From contig JAFGNI010000613.1 in NCBI GenBank assembly GCA_016927095.1, positions 1-22,848 on the forward strand: a stretch of DNA of 22,848 nt, written 5' to 3'. This document shows positions 8,239-16,311 of the stretch, in pieces. A program made the position numbers and the translations under genes. The notes beneath the pieces are model-generated. The model did not search any database. It worked only from the letters and a program-made list of their open reading frames with translations, and was not told the DNA's origin. The DNA is from Anaerolineae bacterium (lineage in GTDB: Bacteria; Chloroflexota; Anaerolineae; B4-G1; SLSP01). Each line of letters starts with the position of its first letter. Within the stretch, counting starts at the first letter, position 1.

Positions 8239-8306
8239 TCCCCTAGACCGAGCGAAGGCAAGCAAAACGCAGCGCTTCGGCCCTGCGCTTTCCTTGTCGT
8301 CGGTCC

Positions 8307-8312
8307 TATAGT
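8307..8312 (+). promoter_or_regulatory. Possible -10 element before the Mo hydroxylase genes
   Basis: TATAGT lies 21 bases upstream of the FAD-subunit ATG and after the 8205-8238 hairpin. No convincing -35 hexamer lies at 16-18 bases spacing, so this is a weak candidate for an internal promoter. Confidence 0.25.
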
Positions 8313-8333
8313 CCGGCACAGGAGGTGCGCGCA

Positions 8334-9224
8334 ATGCAGCCATTTGATTACTATAGCCCCAAGACCTTCGATGAAGCATTTCGACTGTTGTCTCAGCCCG
8401 AGAAAAAGGCGATCGCCGTCGCCGGGGCAACCGACGTCATTCCCCAAACGCGAGATGGTGTTATCGCCCCAGATGTCGTCGTTGACATCAAGCGACTTCC
8501 CGGCCTCAGAAGCCTGACCACAGAGGACATCGAGCCGTGCTGTGGGTGCTCGCCTGGTTCCTGTCTCTATGTTGGCGCCGCCGTCACGATGAACGAGCTG
8601 GCGCGCTCTGAGTTGGTCTGGTCACGCTGGCCTGCGCTGTCCGACGCTGCCGCGTCTATGGGCAACGAGCAGGTCCGCAACCGGGCCACGATCGGGGGCA
8701 ACATCTGTACGGCTTCACCGGCCGCCGACTCAGCACCGGCACTCTACGTCCTCGAGGCCACCGTTCTGATCAAGGGACCTCAAGGGGACCGCTGCGTGCC
8801 CATCAGCCGGTTCTTCACAGGCCCCAAACGAAACGCGCTGCGGCCTGGTGAGATCGTCACAGCGCTGCTGATCCCAAAACTGCCAGAGGGCACACTGAGC
8901 CACCATGAGAAACTGAGCCGCCGCAAAGCGGGTGACCTATCGATCGCCAGCGTGGCGGTGCTAGCAATGCCGGGAGAGCGCAGTTATCGCTGGCGACTGG
9001 CGCTGGGGGCGGTTGGCCCCACGCCCATCCGATCTGAGGAGTCAGAGGCGATCCTGGCAACCGGCCTTGACGACGAGGCCATCGACCGGGCGGCGGCCTC
9101 TGCCTACGGCTGCTGTTGCCCCATCGGCGATATCCGTTCGGGCCTGGAGTATCGCCAGGCTATGGTAGTGAACCTCACACGCAGAGCCATCAAGGCAGTC
9201 AGGGCTCAGCTACCTACAGAGTGA
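8334..9224 (+). CDS. FAD-binding subunit of a xanthine-dehydrogenase-family molybdenum hydroxylase (CoxM type)
   Basis: 296 residues. I place the start at ATG 8334, seven bases after AGGAGGT (8320-8326); an in-frame GTG at 8325 overlaps that ribosome site and is unlikely. The subunit passes electrons from the 2Fe-2S subunit to its acceptor through FAD. The FAD loop AGATDVI (residues 30-36) and RNRATIGGNI (residues 116-124) are the standard contacts, although the first is usually AGGTD. An unusual cysteine-rich insert, CCGCSPGSC at residues 69-77, sits just before LYVGAAVTMNE. Near the C-terminus is CCC (260-262), in the position where CSPISD-type sequences are common. The extra cysteines could hold a metal or Fe-S cluster, by loose analogy with 4-hydroxybenzoyl-CoA reductase beta, but that cluster loop is in another place. 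The 2Fe-2S and Mo subunits follow directly. Confidence 0.9.
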   Translation: MQPFDYYSPKTFDEAFRLLSQPEKKAIAVAGATDVIPQTRDGVIAPDVVVDIKRLPGLRSLTTEDIEPCCGCSPGSCLYVGAAVTMNELARSELVWSRWPALSDAAASMGNEQVRNRATIGGNICTASPAADSAPALYVLEATVLIKGPQGDRCVPISRFFTGPKRNALRPGEIVTALLIPKLPEGTLSHHEKLSRRKAGDLSIASVAVLAMPGERSYRWRLALGAVGPTPIRSEESEAILATGLDDEAIDRAAASAYGCCCPIGDIRSGLEYRQAMVVNLTRRAIKAVRAQLPTE

Positions 9225-9237
9225 AAAGGAGCGACGG

Positions 9238-9717
9238 ATGCTACACGAGATCAGCCTTAAGGTGAACGGCGACACAGTGACCGTTGCTGTGAGGTCGCAC
9301 CAGACACTGCTGCAGGTGCTCCGGGAGGAACTGGGCATCACCAGCCCCAAACGAGGCTGCGAGAATGGGGAGTGCGGTGCTTGCACCGTCATCATGAATG
9401 GATTGCCCGTGAACTCCTGTATGGTATTTGCGCCGGAGGCCGATGGCGCGGAGATCGAGACCGTGGAGGGCCTCGCGCCGGAAGGCAAACTGCACCCCCT
9501 CCAAGAGGCCTTCATCAAGCACAACGCGGTCCAGTGTGGTTTCTGCACCCCCGGCATGCTGATGAGCGCGAAGGCCCTACTCGATCGCAATCCACATCCC
9601 AGCGAAGAGGAGATTCGCGCTGCCCTCGTCGGCAACCTCTGCCGGTGCACCGGCTACGTCCGGATCGTCGAAGCTATCGCTGATGTAGCAAGTACAAAAG
9701 GAGGCGACAATGACTAG
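9238..9717 (+). CDS. 2Fe-2S subunit of the molybdenum hydroxylase (CoxS type)
   Basis: 159 residues, ATG at 9238 after AAAAGGAG. Both clusters are complete. The plant-ferredoxin-type cluster uses C41, C46, C49 and C61 in GCENGECGACT and VNSC. The second, helical cluster uses C100, C103, C135 and C137 in QCGFCTPGM and LCRCTGY. This is the usual length and layout of small Fe-S subunits in the xanthine dehydrogenase/CO dehydrogenase family. Its last eight bases overlap the start of the Mo-subunit gene, so the two are translationally coupled. Confidence 0.95.
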   Translation: MLHEISLKVNGDTVTVAVRSHQTLLQVLREELGITSPKRGCENGECGACTVIMNGLPVNSCMVFAPEADGAEIETVEGLAPEGKLHPLQEAFIKHNAVQCGFCTPGMLMSAKALLDRNPHPSEEEIRAALVGNLCRCTGYVRIVEAIADVASTKGGDND

Positions 9718-12106
9718 TAGACCCTCCCAAGCAGAGACGCCCAATCCGGTCGGCAAGAGCGTCCCACGCGTGGACGCGTTCGAGAAAGTCACGGGGTCGG
9801 CCAAGTTCGTCGACGATATGGCCTTCGGACCCGGCTTGCTCTACGGTAAGATCATCCACAGTCCCATCGCGCACGGCCTGATCAAGTCTATCGACGCGTC
9901 TGAGGCTTTGGCCGTGCCCGGGGTGAAAGCCGTCGTGACCGGGCAGGACAATCCCACGCGGCTCGGCCTCTACCTCAAAGATCGTTTCATCTTCGCCTAC
10001 GACCGCGTGCGCTACGTCGGTGAATCTGTCGCCGGGGTTGTGGCCATCAGTGAGGAGATCGCCGAGCGTGCGGCAGCGCTGGTCCACGTCGAGTATGAAG
10101 CGCTTCCACCCGTGTTCGATCCGCTAGAGGGCGCACAGCCCGGTGCTCCCCTGATCCATCCGGACCTCGGCAACTACGAAGTGGTCAACTTCATCTTTCC
10201 TGAACCCGGCACCAATATCTCCGAACACTTCAAGCTGCGCAAAGGCGATGTGGACAGCACCTGGGCGCAGTGCGCCGACATCGTCGAGGGTACGTACACC
10301 CTTCCTCAGATCCAACACGCCCCCCTCGAGACACACGTCGCTGTTGCCCGCTGGGATCTATCCGGCGAAGTCACCCTATGGGCAGCGTCGCAGTCACCCT
10401 TCGCCCAGCGTGACCTTCTATCACAGTCGCTGGGAATCCCTCACGGTAACATCCGCGTGATCTCTCCCTACGTTGGGGGAGGTTTCGGCGGGAAGGCGGG
10501 CATCTCGATCGAGGCCAACGTGGTGCTCATGGCCAGAGCGGTACAGGGACATCCGGTCAAAGTGCGGATGACCCGCGAGGAGGAGTTTGTCGCGACGAAC
10601 GTTCGCCAGAGCCTGATCGCCAAGTACAAGATCGGGTGCGATGCGGAGGGCAACCTTCTCGCGATGGAGGTCGCTTACTACTTCGGCGGCGGCGCCTACA
10701 ACGACTACGGGGTCAATATCGCCCGCGCCGCCGGGTACTCCTGCACCGGCCCCTACGACATCCCTAACGTTAAGGGCGACTCTTACTGCGTCTATACGAA
10801 CCAACCTATCGGCAGCGCTATGCGGGGCTTCGGAATGCCGGAGATTCACTGGGGCATTGAGCAAATCATGGATCAACTAGCTGCCCATATCGGCATGGAC
10901 CAGGCAGAGTTCCGCCGCAGGAACTGTGTACTCACCGGCGACACAATCCTGACCGGTATGACAATGCCGCAGGTCGACCTGCCAGCCTGCATCGACAAGG
11001 TGACGGACGCGATTGGTTGGAATGTCCCGGCCAAACCCTCGGCACCGCACAAGAAACGTGGCAAGGGGATCGCCATTATGTGGAAAGCCCCGGCGATGCC
11101 CCCTAATCCCGGCAGCTCGGCGATTGTCCGCTTCAACGAGGATGCCACGCTCAATGTCTATGTGGGAGGCCAGGAACTCGGGCAAGGCGCTTTCACCGTT
11201 GCCGCCCAAATGGCTGCGGAGGCCCTGGGTATCCCCTTCGAATGGGTACGTGTCTCCGCCAATCCGGTCGACACCAAGTACAGCCCGTACGAATGGCAGA
11301 CGGTCGCCAGCCGGATCACCTGGTCGATGGGCAACGCCGTGAAGGCCGCTGCAGAGGAGGCTAAAGCCAAGATCCTCGACATCGTGGCCACGTATTGGGA
11401 CGAAGATCCTGACGACCTCGACATCAAGAACGGCATGGTTGTATCCTATGAGTCTGAACGCGAACAGCCCCTCCAGAACATGGTCGTCTATGGCCTACCC
11501 AACGAGAACTTCGAGGGCTGGCAAGGGGGGCCCGTGGTCGGCACGGGTAAGTTCATGCCGACCTATGTCACCGGTCTTGATCCCGAGACAGGCCAAGGTA
11601 CGCGTGCCGTGGTGCACTACACTGTGGGTGCGCAAGCCGTAGACCTCGAAGTTGATACGGAGACCGGTGCAATCGAGATCCTCAAGATCGCTAGTGCCTA
11701 TGACGTCGGCAAAGCCATCAATCCTGATCTGGTGATGACCCAGATCGAGGGTGGGGCTGTCCACGGTATGAGTTCCGCTTTTGAGGCGCTGCGCTTCGAC
11801 GATCAGGGACGGCCCATCAACGGCAGCTTCGTCGACTATAAGATCGCCACCGCGATGGACGCGCCAAAGGAGATCCACGGCGACATCGTTGAGATGCCCC
11901 TAGAGGACGGGCCTTGGGGCGCACGAGGTGTGGGCGAGCACGTGATGGTTCAGACAGCGCCCGCCATCGCCAACGCACTCTACGACGCAACCGGCATCCG
12001 CTTCCAGGACCTGCCGCTTTCCAGCGAAAAGGTCTACTTGGCGCTGCACCCAGAGGGTATCGAGCTGAGCTGTGAGCTGCCCACGCCCCTGACGGCTGGC
12101 GACTAG
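9710..12106 (+). CDS. Molybdopterin-binding catalytic subunit of the molybdenum hydroxylase (xanthine dehydrogenase family)
   Basis: 798 residues, ATG at 9710 with AAAAGGAGG at 9696-9704, overlapping the end of the 2Fe-2S gene. It carries the Mo cofactor and hydroxylates the substrate using water. Cofactor contacts are VGGGFGGKAG (residues 255-264), AMRGFGMPE (371-379), GGQELGQGAF and the C-terminal GARGVGEHV with the catalytic Glu743. The RGFG form agrees with xanthine, aldehyde or N-heterocycle hydroxylases. The AYxCSFR loop of true CO dehydrogenase is absent, so a CO-oxidising role is unlikely. Linkage to an NCS2 permease and amide-hydrolysis genes favours a purine, pyrimidine or other N-heterocycle as substrate; this is inference. 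A strong terminator follows. Confidence 0.93.
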   Translation: MTSRPSQAETPNPVGKSVPRVDAFEKVTGSAKFVDDMAFGPGLLYGKIIHSPIAHGLIKSIDASEALAVPGVKAVVTGQDNPTRLGLYLKDRFIFAYDRVRYVGESVAGVVAISEEIAERAAALVHVEYEALPPVFDPLEGAQPGAPLIHPDLGNYEVVNFIFPEPGTNISEHFKLRKGDVDSTWAQCADIVEGTYTLPQIQHAPLETHVAVARWDLSGEVTLWAASQSPFAQRDLLSQSLGIPHGNIRVISPYVGGGFGGKAGISIEANVVLMARAVQGHPVKVRMTREEEFVATNVRQSLIAKYKIGCDAEGNLLAMEVAYYFGGGAYNDYGVNIARAAGYSCTGPYDIPNVKGDSYCVYTNQPIGSAMRGFGMPEIHWGIEQIMDQLAAHIGMDQAEFRRRNCVLTGDTILTGMTMPQVDLPACIDKVTDAIGWNVPAKPSAPHKKRGKGIAIMWKAPAMPPNPGSSAIVRFNEDATLNVYVGGQELGQGAFTVAAQMAAEALGIPFEWVRVSANPVDTKYSPYEWQTVASRITWSMGNAVKAAAEEAKAKILDIVATYWDEDPDDLDIKNGMVVSYESEREQPLQNMVVYGLPNENFEGWQGGPVVGTGKFMPTYVTGLDPETGQGTRAVVHYTVGAQAVDLEVDTETGAIEILKIASAYDVGKAINPDLVMTQIEGGAVHGMSSAFEALRFDDQGRPINGSFVDYKIATAMDAPKEIHGDIVEMPLEDGPWGARGVGEHVMVQTAPAIANALYDATGIRFQDLPLSSEKVYLALHPEGIELSCELPTPLTAGD

Positions 12107-12134
12107 GTCGCGCGCCGTCGCGCCGGCACACCCT

Positions 12135-12170
12135 GGCCCCGGGGTCCTCACGGATCCTGGGGCCTTTCTC
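12135..12170 (+). terminator. Intrinsic terminator ending the catabolic gene string
   Basis: A 13-bp stem (12135-12147 with 12152-12164, including two G-U pairs) closes a 4-base TCAC loop and is followed by TTTCTC. It lies 28 bases after the Mo-subunit stop. Confidence 0.8.
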
Positions 12171-12240
12171 ATTACCGGATGAACCGCCACGCGCCAGCGT
12201 GCAACCCGACGCCGCCTAGTGCGTAAGTATACATAGAGTC

Positions 12241-12258
12241 CGGAACCGGCAGGTTCCG
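12241..12258 (+). promoter_or_regulatory. Short inverted repeat in the leader of the LiaF-like gene
   Basis: CGGAACC and GGTTCCG form a perfect 7-bp inverted repeat with a 4-base spacer, 29 bases upstream of the ATG. A -10-like TATACA at 12228-12233 lies just before it, with no clear -35. It could be an operator or a leader hairpin. Confidence 0.35.
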
Positions 12259-12287
12259 AGTTTGCCAAGCATAGTTCGGAGGTAGGA

Positions 12288-13340
12288 ATGTCAGAAAAAC
12301 CAGATTCCCGACCCGGTGGCGGCGGCACGAATGCTGAACCGGTCCGCCCTGGAGACTACCAGCGCAGACAAAGTGAAGCACCCAGCACACGGCGAAGCGC
12401 GCCCTCGCGCCGGGGATCCCCATCGCTTTTCTGGCCGATTGCGCTCATCGGGTTGGGTGTCCTGCTGCTGCTTTCCAACATGGGCCTCATCCCTGCAACC
12501 AGCTGGGCTGTGCTATGGCGACTATGGCCCATCGCGCTCATCGCACTGGGGCTTGACGTACTAATCGGCCGGCGTTCAATTGCTGGCGCCATTGCTGGCG
12601 GCGTGCTGATCCTCCTGCTGGTGGGCTTCGCCATTGCAGCCGCCCTCTTTGCGGAACAGATCCCGCTTCTGGTTGATCTTGCCAGAGCCCCGGTGATGAA
12701 GGTCGAGCACATTGAGCACCCGCTCGATAACGTCGAGTCAGCGGATGTGACCATCGACTACACCAGCCTGCCGGGGTACCTTGCTGCGCTGCAGGATTCC
12801 GGCAACCTGATTGAGGCGGATGTGGCCTACCGGGGCGAGTTGGTCTTCAATGTCAACAACATCAACGGCCGGGCCAACGTCAACCTCGATACCTTCCAGG
12901 TAGGGATGGCCTATGGATCCCTGCAGAGCAACCGGGAGGACGCCGTCTGGGATGTCGGATTGGCGGGCGGTCTGCCCATCGATCTTACCCTTGACGCCGG
13001 TTCCGGCTCCGGAGACTTCGACCTCACGGGGCTGGAGATCACAAGCTTCGAGCTTGACTCAGGCTCGGGCCGTATCCGCCTCACGCTGCCCGAAAGCAGC
13101 AGCTTTACCGGCACCATCGACGGTGGCTCCGGCGCGATCACGATAATCCTGCCTCCCGGGGTCGGTTTGCGCCTCGCTCTGGACGATGGAAGCGGCAGTT
13201 TCAACCCCGGGGAGCGCCTGCGCTATGCTTCAGGCGACGTCGATGATGACAGTGTCTGGGAGACTGAGGGCTTTGGTAACGCCGACTACCGCATTGAACT
13301 GAGCCTCGACCAGGGCTCGGGAAGTGTAACCTTCGAGTAA
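12288..13340 (+). CDS. LiaF-like membrane protein with DUF5668-type TM region and GSG beta-solenoid
   Basis: 350 residues, ATG at 12288 after CGGAGGTAGGA. The N-terminal 45 residues are polar and basic, probably cytoplasmic. Three hydrophobic segments follow (about 48-69, 76-94 and 98-121). The pattern FWPIALIGLGVLLLL...LWRLWPIALIALGLDVLIG is typical of DUF5668/LiaI-LiaF-type membrane regions. The rest is predicted as an extracytoplasmic beta-solenoid of the LiaF-C/DUF4097 kind. It carries a D-x-G-S-G motif at residues 236, 257, 278, 299 and 341, so the repeat is exactly 21 residues with one rung degenerate. LiaF relatives sense envelope stress or modulate kinases (established for Firmicutes); here no histidine kinase is adjacent, so the role is open. 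The gene has its own leader and terminator. Confidence 0.75.
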   Translation: MSEKPDSRPGGGGTNAEPVRPGDYQRRQSEAPSTRRSAPSRRGSPSLFWPIALIGLGVLLLLSNMGLIPATSWAVLWRLWPIALIALGLDVLIGRRSIAGAIAGGVLILLLVGFAIAAALFAEQIPLLVDLARAPVMKVEHIEHPLDNVESADVTIDYTSLPGYLAALQDSGNLIEADVAYRGELVFNVNNINGRANVNLDTFQVGMAYGSLQSNREDAVWDVGLAGGLPIDLTLDAGSGSGDFDLTGLEITSFELDSGSGRIRLTLPESSSFTGTIDGGSGAITIILPPGVGLRLALDDGSGSFNPGERLRYASGDVDDDSVWETEGFGNADYRIELSLDQGSGSVTFE

Positions 13341-13369
13341 CGTCCCGCCCAAGGCACCCAGACTGGAGA

Positions 13370-13402
13370 ACATCCCCGCTCAGGATTGGGCGGGGATGTT
13401 TG
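13370..13402 (+). terminator. Hairpin terminator after the LiaF-like gene
   Basis: ACATCCCCGC (13370-13379) pairs perfectly with GCGGGGATGT (13390-13399) across a 10-base loop. A very short T run follows, so it is a plausible but not strong intrinsic terminator. Confidence 0.6.
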
Positions 13403-13500
13403 CTGCGGTTCTTATGTGAACTTCCTTGTGTCATCCGGCATGGAACGGGTGTAGGTAATCAAGATCCACCCACAACTACAGCGTTCCAAGGAGGAGACCG

Positions 13501-15174
13501 ATGACCCACGGAGACCGGGCCACACTCGCTGGCCTCACACTGACCGCCATCCTCGTTGCCGGCTGCGGCGCCCTTGCGGCGCCGGGCTCCCCACCTGCAG
13601 CACCTGAGCTGTATGTGCTTCAAGAGGCGCCTGCCGCTGCAACCTGGCCGACACCGGCCCCTACGGCAACCACAGCCGGTGAGCCCTTCGCTCCCTCGAC
13701 GGGTGGGACCGATGAGCCCAATGACCAACCCTACGGGGATATGTTCTTCGAGGACTATGGCGTCAACCCCCGCATTGACACCGAGGACGATCATCTATCG
13801 ACCTTCGCCGTGGACGTCGACACAGGCTCCTATACGGTGATGCGGCGCTACATCAGCGATGGCTATCTGCCCCCGGACGAGTCAGTCCGTGTCGAGGAGT
13901 ACATCAACTTCTTCGATCAGGCCTATGCGCCTCCTAAGGAGGGGGCGTTCGCCATCCATATCGACGGCGCACCCTCGCCCTATGCGGAGAACTACCATTT
14001 GGTGCGCGTCGGGCTGCAGGGCTACGAACTCCTGCCCGAAGACAGACCGGACGTTGTCCTGACCTTTGTCGTTGACGTATCAGGATCGATGGACCGGGAA
14101 GACAGGCTAGGTCTGGTAAAGGATTCGCTGGACCTCTTGATCGATGAGCTCCGTCCTACAGACCAGATCGCCATCGTCGTCTACGGCACCAACGCGCATA
14201 CGCTTCTCCGGCATACGCCGGTCTCAGAGGCGGGCACGATCCGGCGAGCGCTACACATGCTGACCCCAGAGGGCGCCACCAATGCCGAGGAAGGCCTGGT
14301 CCTTGCTTACCGGCTGGCATCCCAGGCCTTCGATCCCACTGCCATCAACCGTGTGGTGCTTTGCTCCGATGGCGTGGCGAATGTCGGTCGCACGGGCCCC
14401 GAATCGATCATGTCCCAGATCGAGGAAGCAGCCGAAGAGGGCATCTACATGACAACCGTCGGTGTAGGCATGGGCAACTACAACGATGTCCTGATGGAAC
14501 AGCTGGCAGATCGGGGCGACGGCTTCTATGCCTATGTCGATGACATCCGCGAGGCCGAGCGCCTCTTCGTCCACCAGCTCCCGAGCACGCTACAGGTCAT
14601 CGCCCGCGATGCCAAGGTCCAAGTGGACTTCAACCCGGAGGTCGTCAGCCGCTATCGCTTGATCGGCTACGAGAACCGCGATGTGGCGGACGAGGACTTC
14701 CGCAACGATCAGGTGGACGCCGGCGAGATCGGGATGGGCCACAGCGTGACGGCGCTCTACGAGGTGAAGCTACATAGCGGGGTTCCGGCGCGGGTGGCAG
14801 AGGCCAACGTGAGCGATGCCGAAAAGCCGTCGGGCAAGTCTGCCGCGCTTCGGCAGATCAACAACATCCTCACGGTACGACTGCGGTGGGAGGATCCGGC
14901 GTCTCGCCAAGTCACGGAGATTGAGCGGGTCCTCACGCGAGAGGAGCTCGCGGATCGCTTCGAGGCGGCAGCCCCCCAGTACCAACTCACGGTAACGGTG
15001 GCGCAGTATGCCGAGATCCTAAGGGGAAGTTATTGGGCGAAGGCAGCGGGCACCACGCTGGATGACATCGCAGCCGAAGCCGACCGGATCGCGACGTCGA
15101 TGCCTCGCGACGGCGACGCACAGGAGTTCGCCACGCTGGCCCACAGGGCCACCTCCCTCTCAGCTACCGAGTAG
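13501..15174 (+). CDS. VWA-domain lipoprotein (YfbK-like)
   Basis: 557 residues, ATG at 13501 after AAGGAGGAGACCG. A lipoprotein signal is clear: a short basic N-terminus, a hydrophobic stretch, and the lipobox LVAGC with Cys22 as the lipidation site. A proline/threonine-rich linker (about 30-75) follows. Next is the family-specific N-terminal domain STFAVDVDTGSYTVMRRY (about 100-180). The VWA domain begins near residue 185, with the MIDAS motif DVSGSM at 192-197 and later GATNAEEGL and CSDGVANVG segments. The C-terminal 180 residues match the DUF3520-type domain. YfbK-like proteins are cell-surface or periplasmic and presumably bind ligands through the metal site; function is poorly known. 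It sits alone between a terminator and the convergent deoC gene. Confidence 0.88.
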   Translation: MTHGDRATLAGLTLTAILVAGCGALAAPGSPPAAPELYVLQEAPAAATWPTPAPTATTAGEPFAPSTGGTDEPNDQPYGDMFFEDYGVNPRIDTEDDHLSTFAVDVDTGSYTVMRRYISDGYLPPDESVRVEEYINFFDQAYAPPKEGAFAIHIDGAPSPYAENYHLVRVGLQGYELLPEDRPDVVLTFVVDVSGSMDREDRLGLVKDSLDLLIDELRPTDQIAIVVYGTNAHTLLRHTPVSEAGTIRRALHMLTPEGATNAEEGLVLAYRLASQAFDPTAINRVVLCSDGVANVGRTGPESIMSQIEEAAEEGIYMTTVGVGMGNYNDVLMEQLADRGDGFYAYVDDIREAERLFVHQLPSTLQVIARDAKVQVDFNPEVVSRYRLIGYENRDVADEDFRNDQVDAGEIGMGHSVTALYEVKLHSGVPARVAEANVSDAEKPSGKSAALRQINNILTVRLRWEDPASRQVTEIERVLTREELADRFEAAAPQYQLTVTVAQYAEILRGSYWAKAAGTTLDDIAAEADRIATSMPRDGDAQEFATLAHRATSLSATE

Positions 15175-15190
15175 AGGAGCGCAGTGCGAA

Positions 15191-15222
15191 GGGGAACGGC
15201 GCCGAGGTGAGCGCCGGTCCCC
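15191..15222. other. Hairpin between convergent VWA and deoC genes
   Basis: 12-base arms (15191-15202 with 15211-15222) pair with one A-G mismatch around an 8-base loop. No T tract follows on either strand. It may terminate or stabilise either convergent transcript. Confidence 0.4.
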
Positions 15223-15272
15223 TCGCTGGACATCAGTGCGTACGTCGCGCTTCTCTGGCTACCCCGGCGCGC

Positions 15273-15971
15273 CTATCCACCCATCGGCGGCAGGCCCAAT
15301 CGCTGGCGCGTCTCGTTGAGCATACTCACCGTGCGGGAGGCACCCACCCTCGTCACACCAAGGGCCCGGACCTCCAAGAGGCGATCGAGGGAACGCACGC
15401 CACCGGCGGCCTTCACCTGCACGCTGGCTGGCGAGTGCGCACGCATCAACTTGAGATCGGCATCGGTCGCCCCCCCGGTGCCATAGCCCGTCGAGGTCTT
15501 GACCCAGTCGGCGCCGATCTCCCCACAGATCTCACAGAGCCTGATCTTGTGCTTGTCCTCGAGATAGCAGTTCTCGAAGATGACCTTGACCTTCTGCTCC
15601 TGCGCATGCGCCAGGTCAACCACGGCTTGAATATCCGCGTAGACGTAAGCCCAATCCTCGCTCAGGACCTTGCTGATGTTGACGACCATGTCCAGCTCTT
15701 GACAGCCGTCCGCCAGCGCACGCTCGGCTTCCGCTGCCTTGATCGCTGTCGTGTGACCGCCGTGGGGAAAACCAATGGTCGTGCTGGCGTAGACGGTGCT
15801 ACCCGCGAGCCGCTCAGCGCAGCGCTTGAGGTAGTAGGGCATGATGCAGATGCTGCCGACGTCGAAGTCCAGGCCAACCTGGATGCCGGCCTCCAGATCC
15901 TCCTGTGTGAGTGTGGGATTAAGCAACGAATGGTCAATCATCTTGGCGATGTCCAGATACGTGAAGTCCAT
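15273..15971 (-). CDS. deoC: Deoxyribose-phosphate aldolase
   Basis: 232 residues, start at 15971 on the reverse strand with AGGAGGA six bases upstream. It cleaves 2-deoxyribose 5-phosphate to acetaldehyde and glyceraldehyde 3-phosphate in deoxynucleoside breakdown. Class I aldolase residues are in place: Asp94 in ELDMVVN, the Schiff-base Lys158 in VKTSTGYGTGG, and the second lysine, Lys187, in VKAAGGVR. The phosphate-binding GASRT is near residue 210. The length fits the shorter, Bacillus-like DeoC class. It is transcribed away from the SDR and sugar-kinase genes, and convergent with the VWA gene. Confidence 0.95.
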   Translation of the reverse strand: MDFTYLDIAKMIDHSLLNPTLTQEDLEAGIQVGLDFDVGSICIMPYYLKRCAERLAGSTVYASTTIGFPHGGHTTAIKAAEAERALADGCQELDMVVNISKVLSEDWAYVYADIQAVVDLAHAQEQKVKVIFENCYLEDKHKIRLCEICGEIGADWVKTSTGYGTGGATDADLKLMRAHSPASVQVKAAGGVRSLDRLLEVRALGVTRVGASRTVSMLNETRQRLGLPPMGG

Positions 15972-16311
15972 CTCGTCCTCCTGTGGTTACGCTTGTCACG
16001 CTCTATCCTATCACGAAACCCCGGCACAGACAGCGACGCCTGACCGCCGCCTTGTATCCTCTAGCCCGAAGGCTCTCCGGCCCGTAGCCCAATGCGACCG
16101 GGTCACTCACTTCTGCGCTCGCGACGGATCCCAAAGCCCGACGCAGTCGGGCCTCGCTCGGCGGTGTTGCAGCCGGTTCTTTGAGACAAGGATGCTATAC
16201 CCACAGCAACGACCGGTTGACCTGAACGGAACGGAACCTATACTCCAGAACTACGGGAGAGCCTGTCGCATGCGTCGCGATAGCATCGAACCAAGGCCAG
16301 AGGAGGCAAAC
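15972..16311. other. Divergent intergenic region between deoC and the SDR gene
   Basis: 340 bases without a convincing gene. It holds a 7-bp perfect inverted repeat with a 3-base loop at 16136-16152 and a near-consensus promoter toward the SDR gene at 16217-16244. I see no clear promoter for deoC. The SDR reading frame stays open through much of this region, but it lacks a supported start there. Confidence 0.6.
16217..16244 (+). promoter_or_regulatory. Sigma-70-type promoter for the SDR and kinase genes
   Basis: TTGACC (16217-16222) and TATACT (16239-16244) are separated by 16 bases, close to consensus. Transcription would begin near 16251, about 60 bases ahead of the SDR start. Confidence 0.6.

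Noticed and set aside
9710..12106. CO dehydrogenase large subunit
   Set aside because: The AYxCSFR active-site loop is missing; RGFG and gene context point to a xanthine-dehydrogenase-type hydroxylase.
15841..16311. N-terminal extension of the SDR
   Set aside because: The frame is open upstream, partly antisense to deoC, but the promoter at 16217-16244 and AGGAGG at 16301 place the start at 16312.
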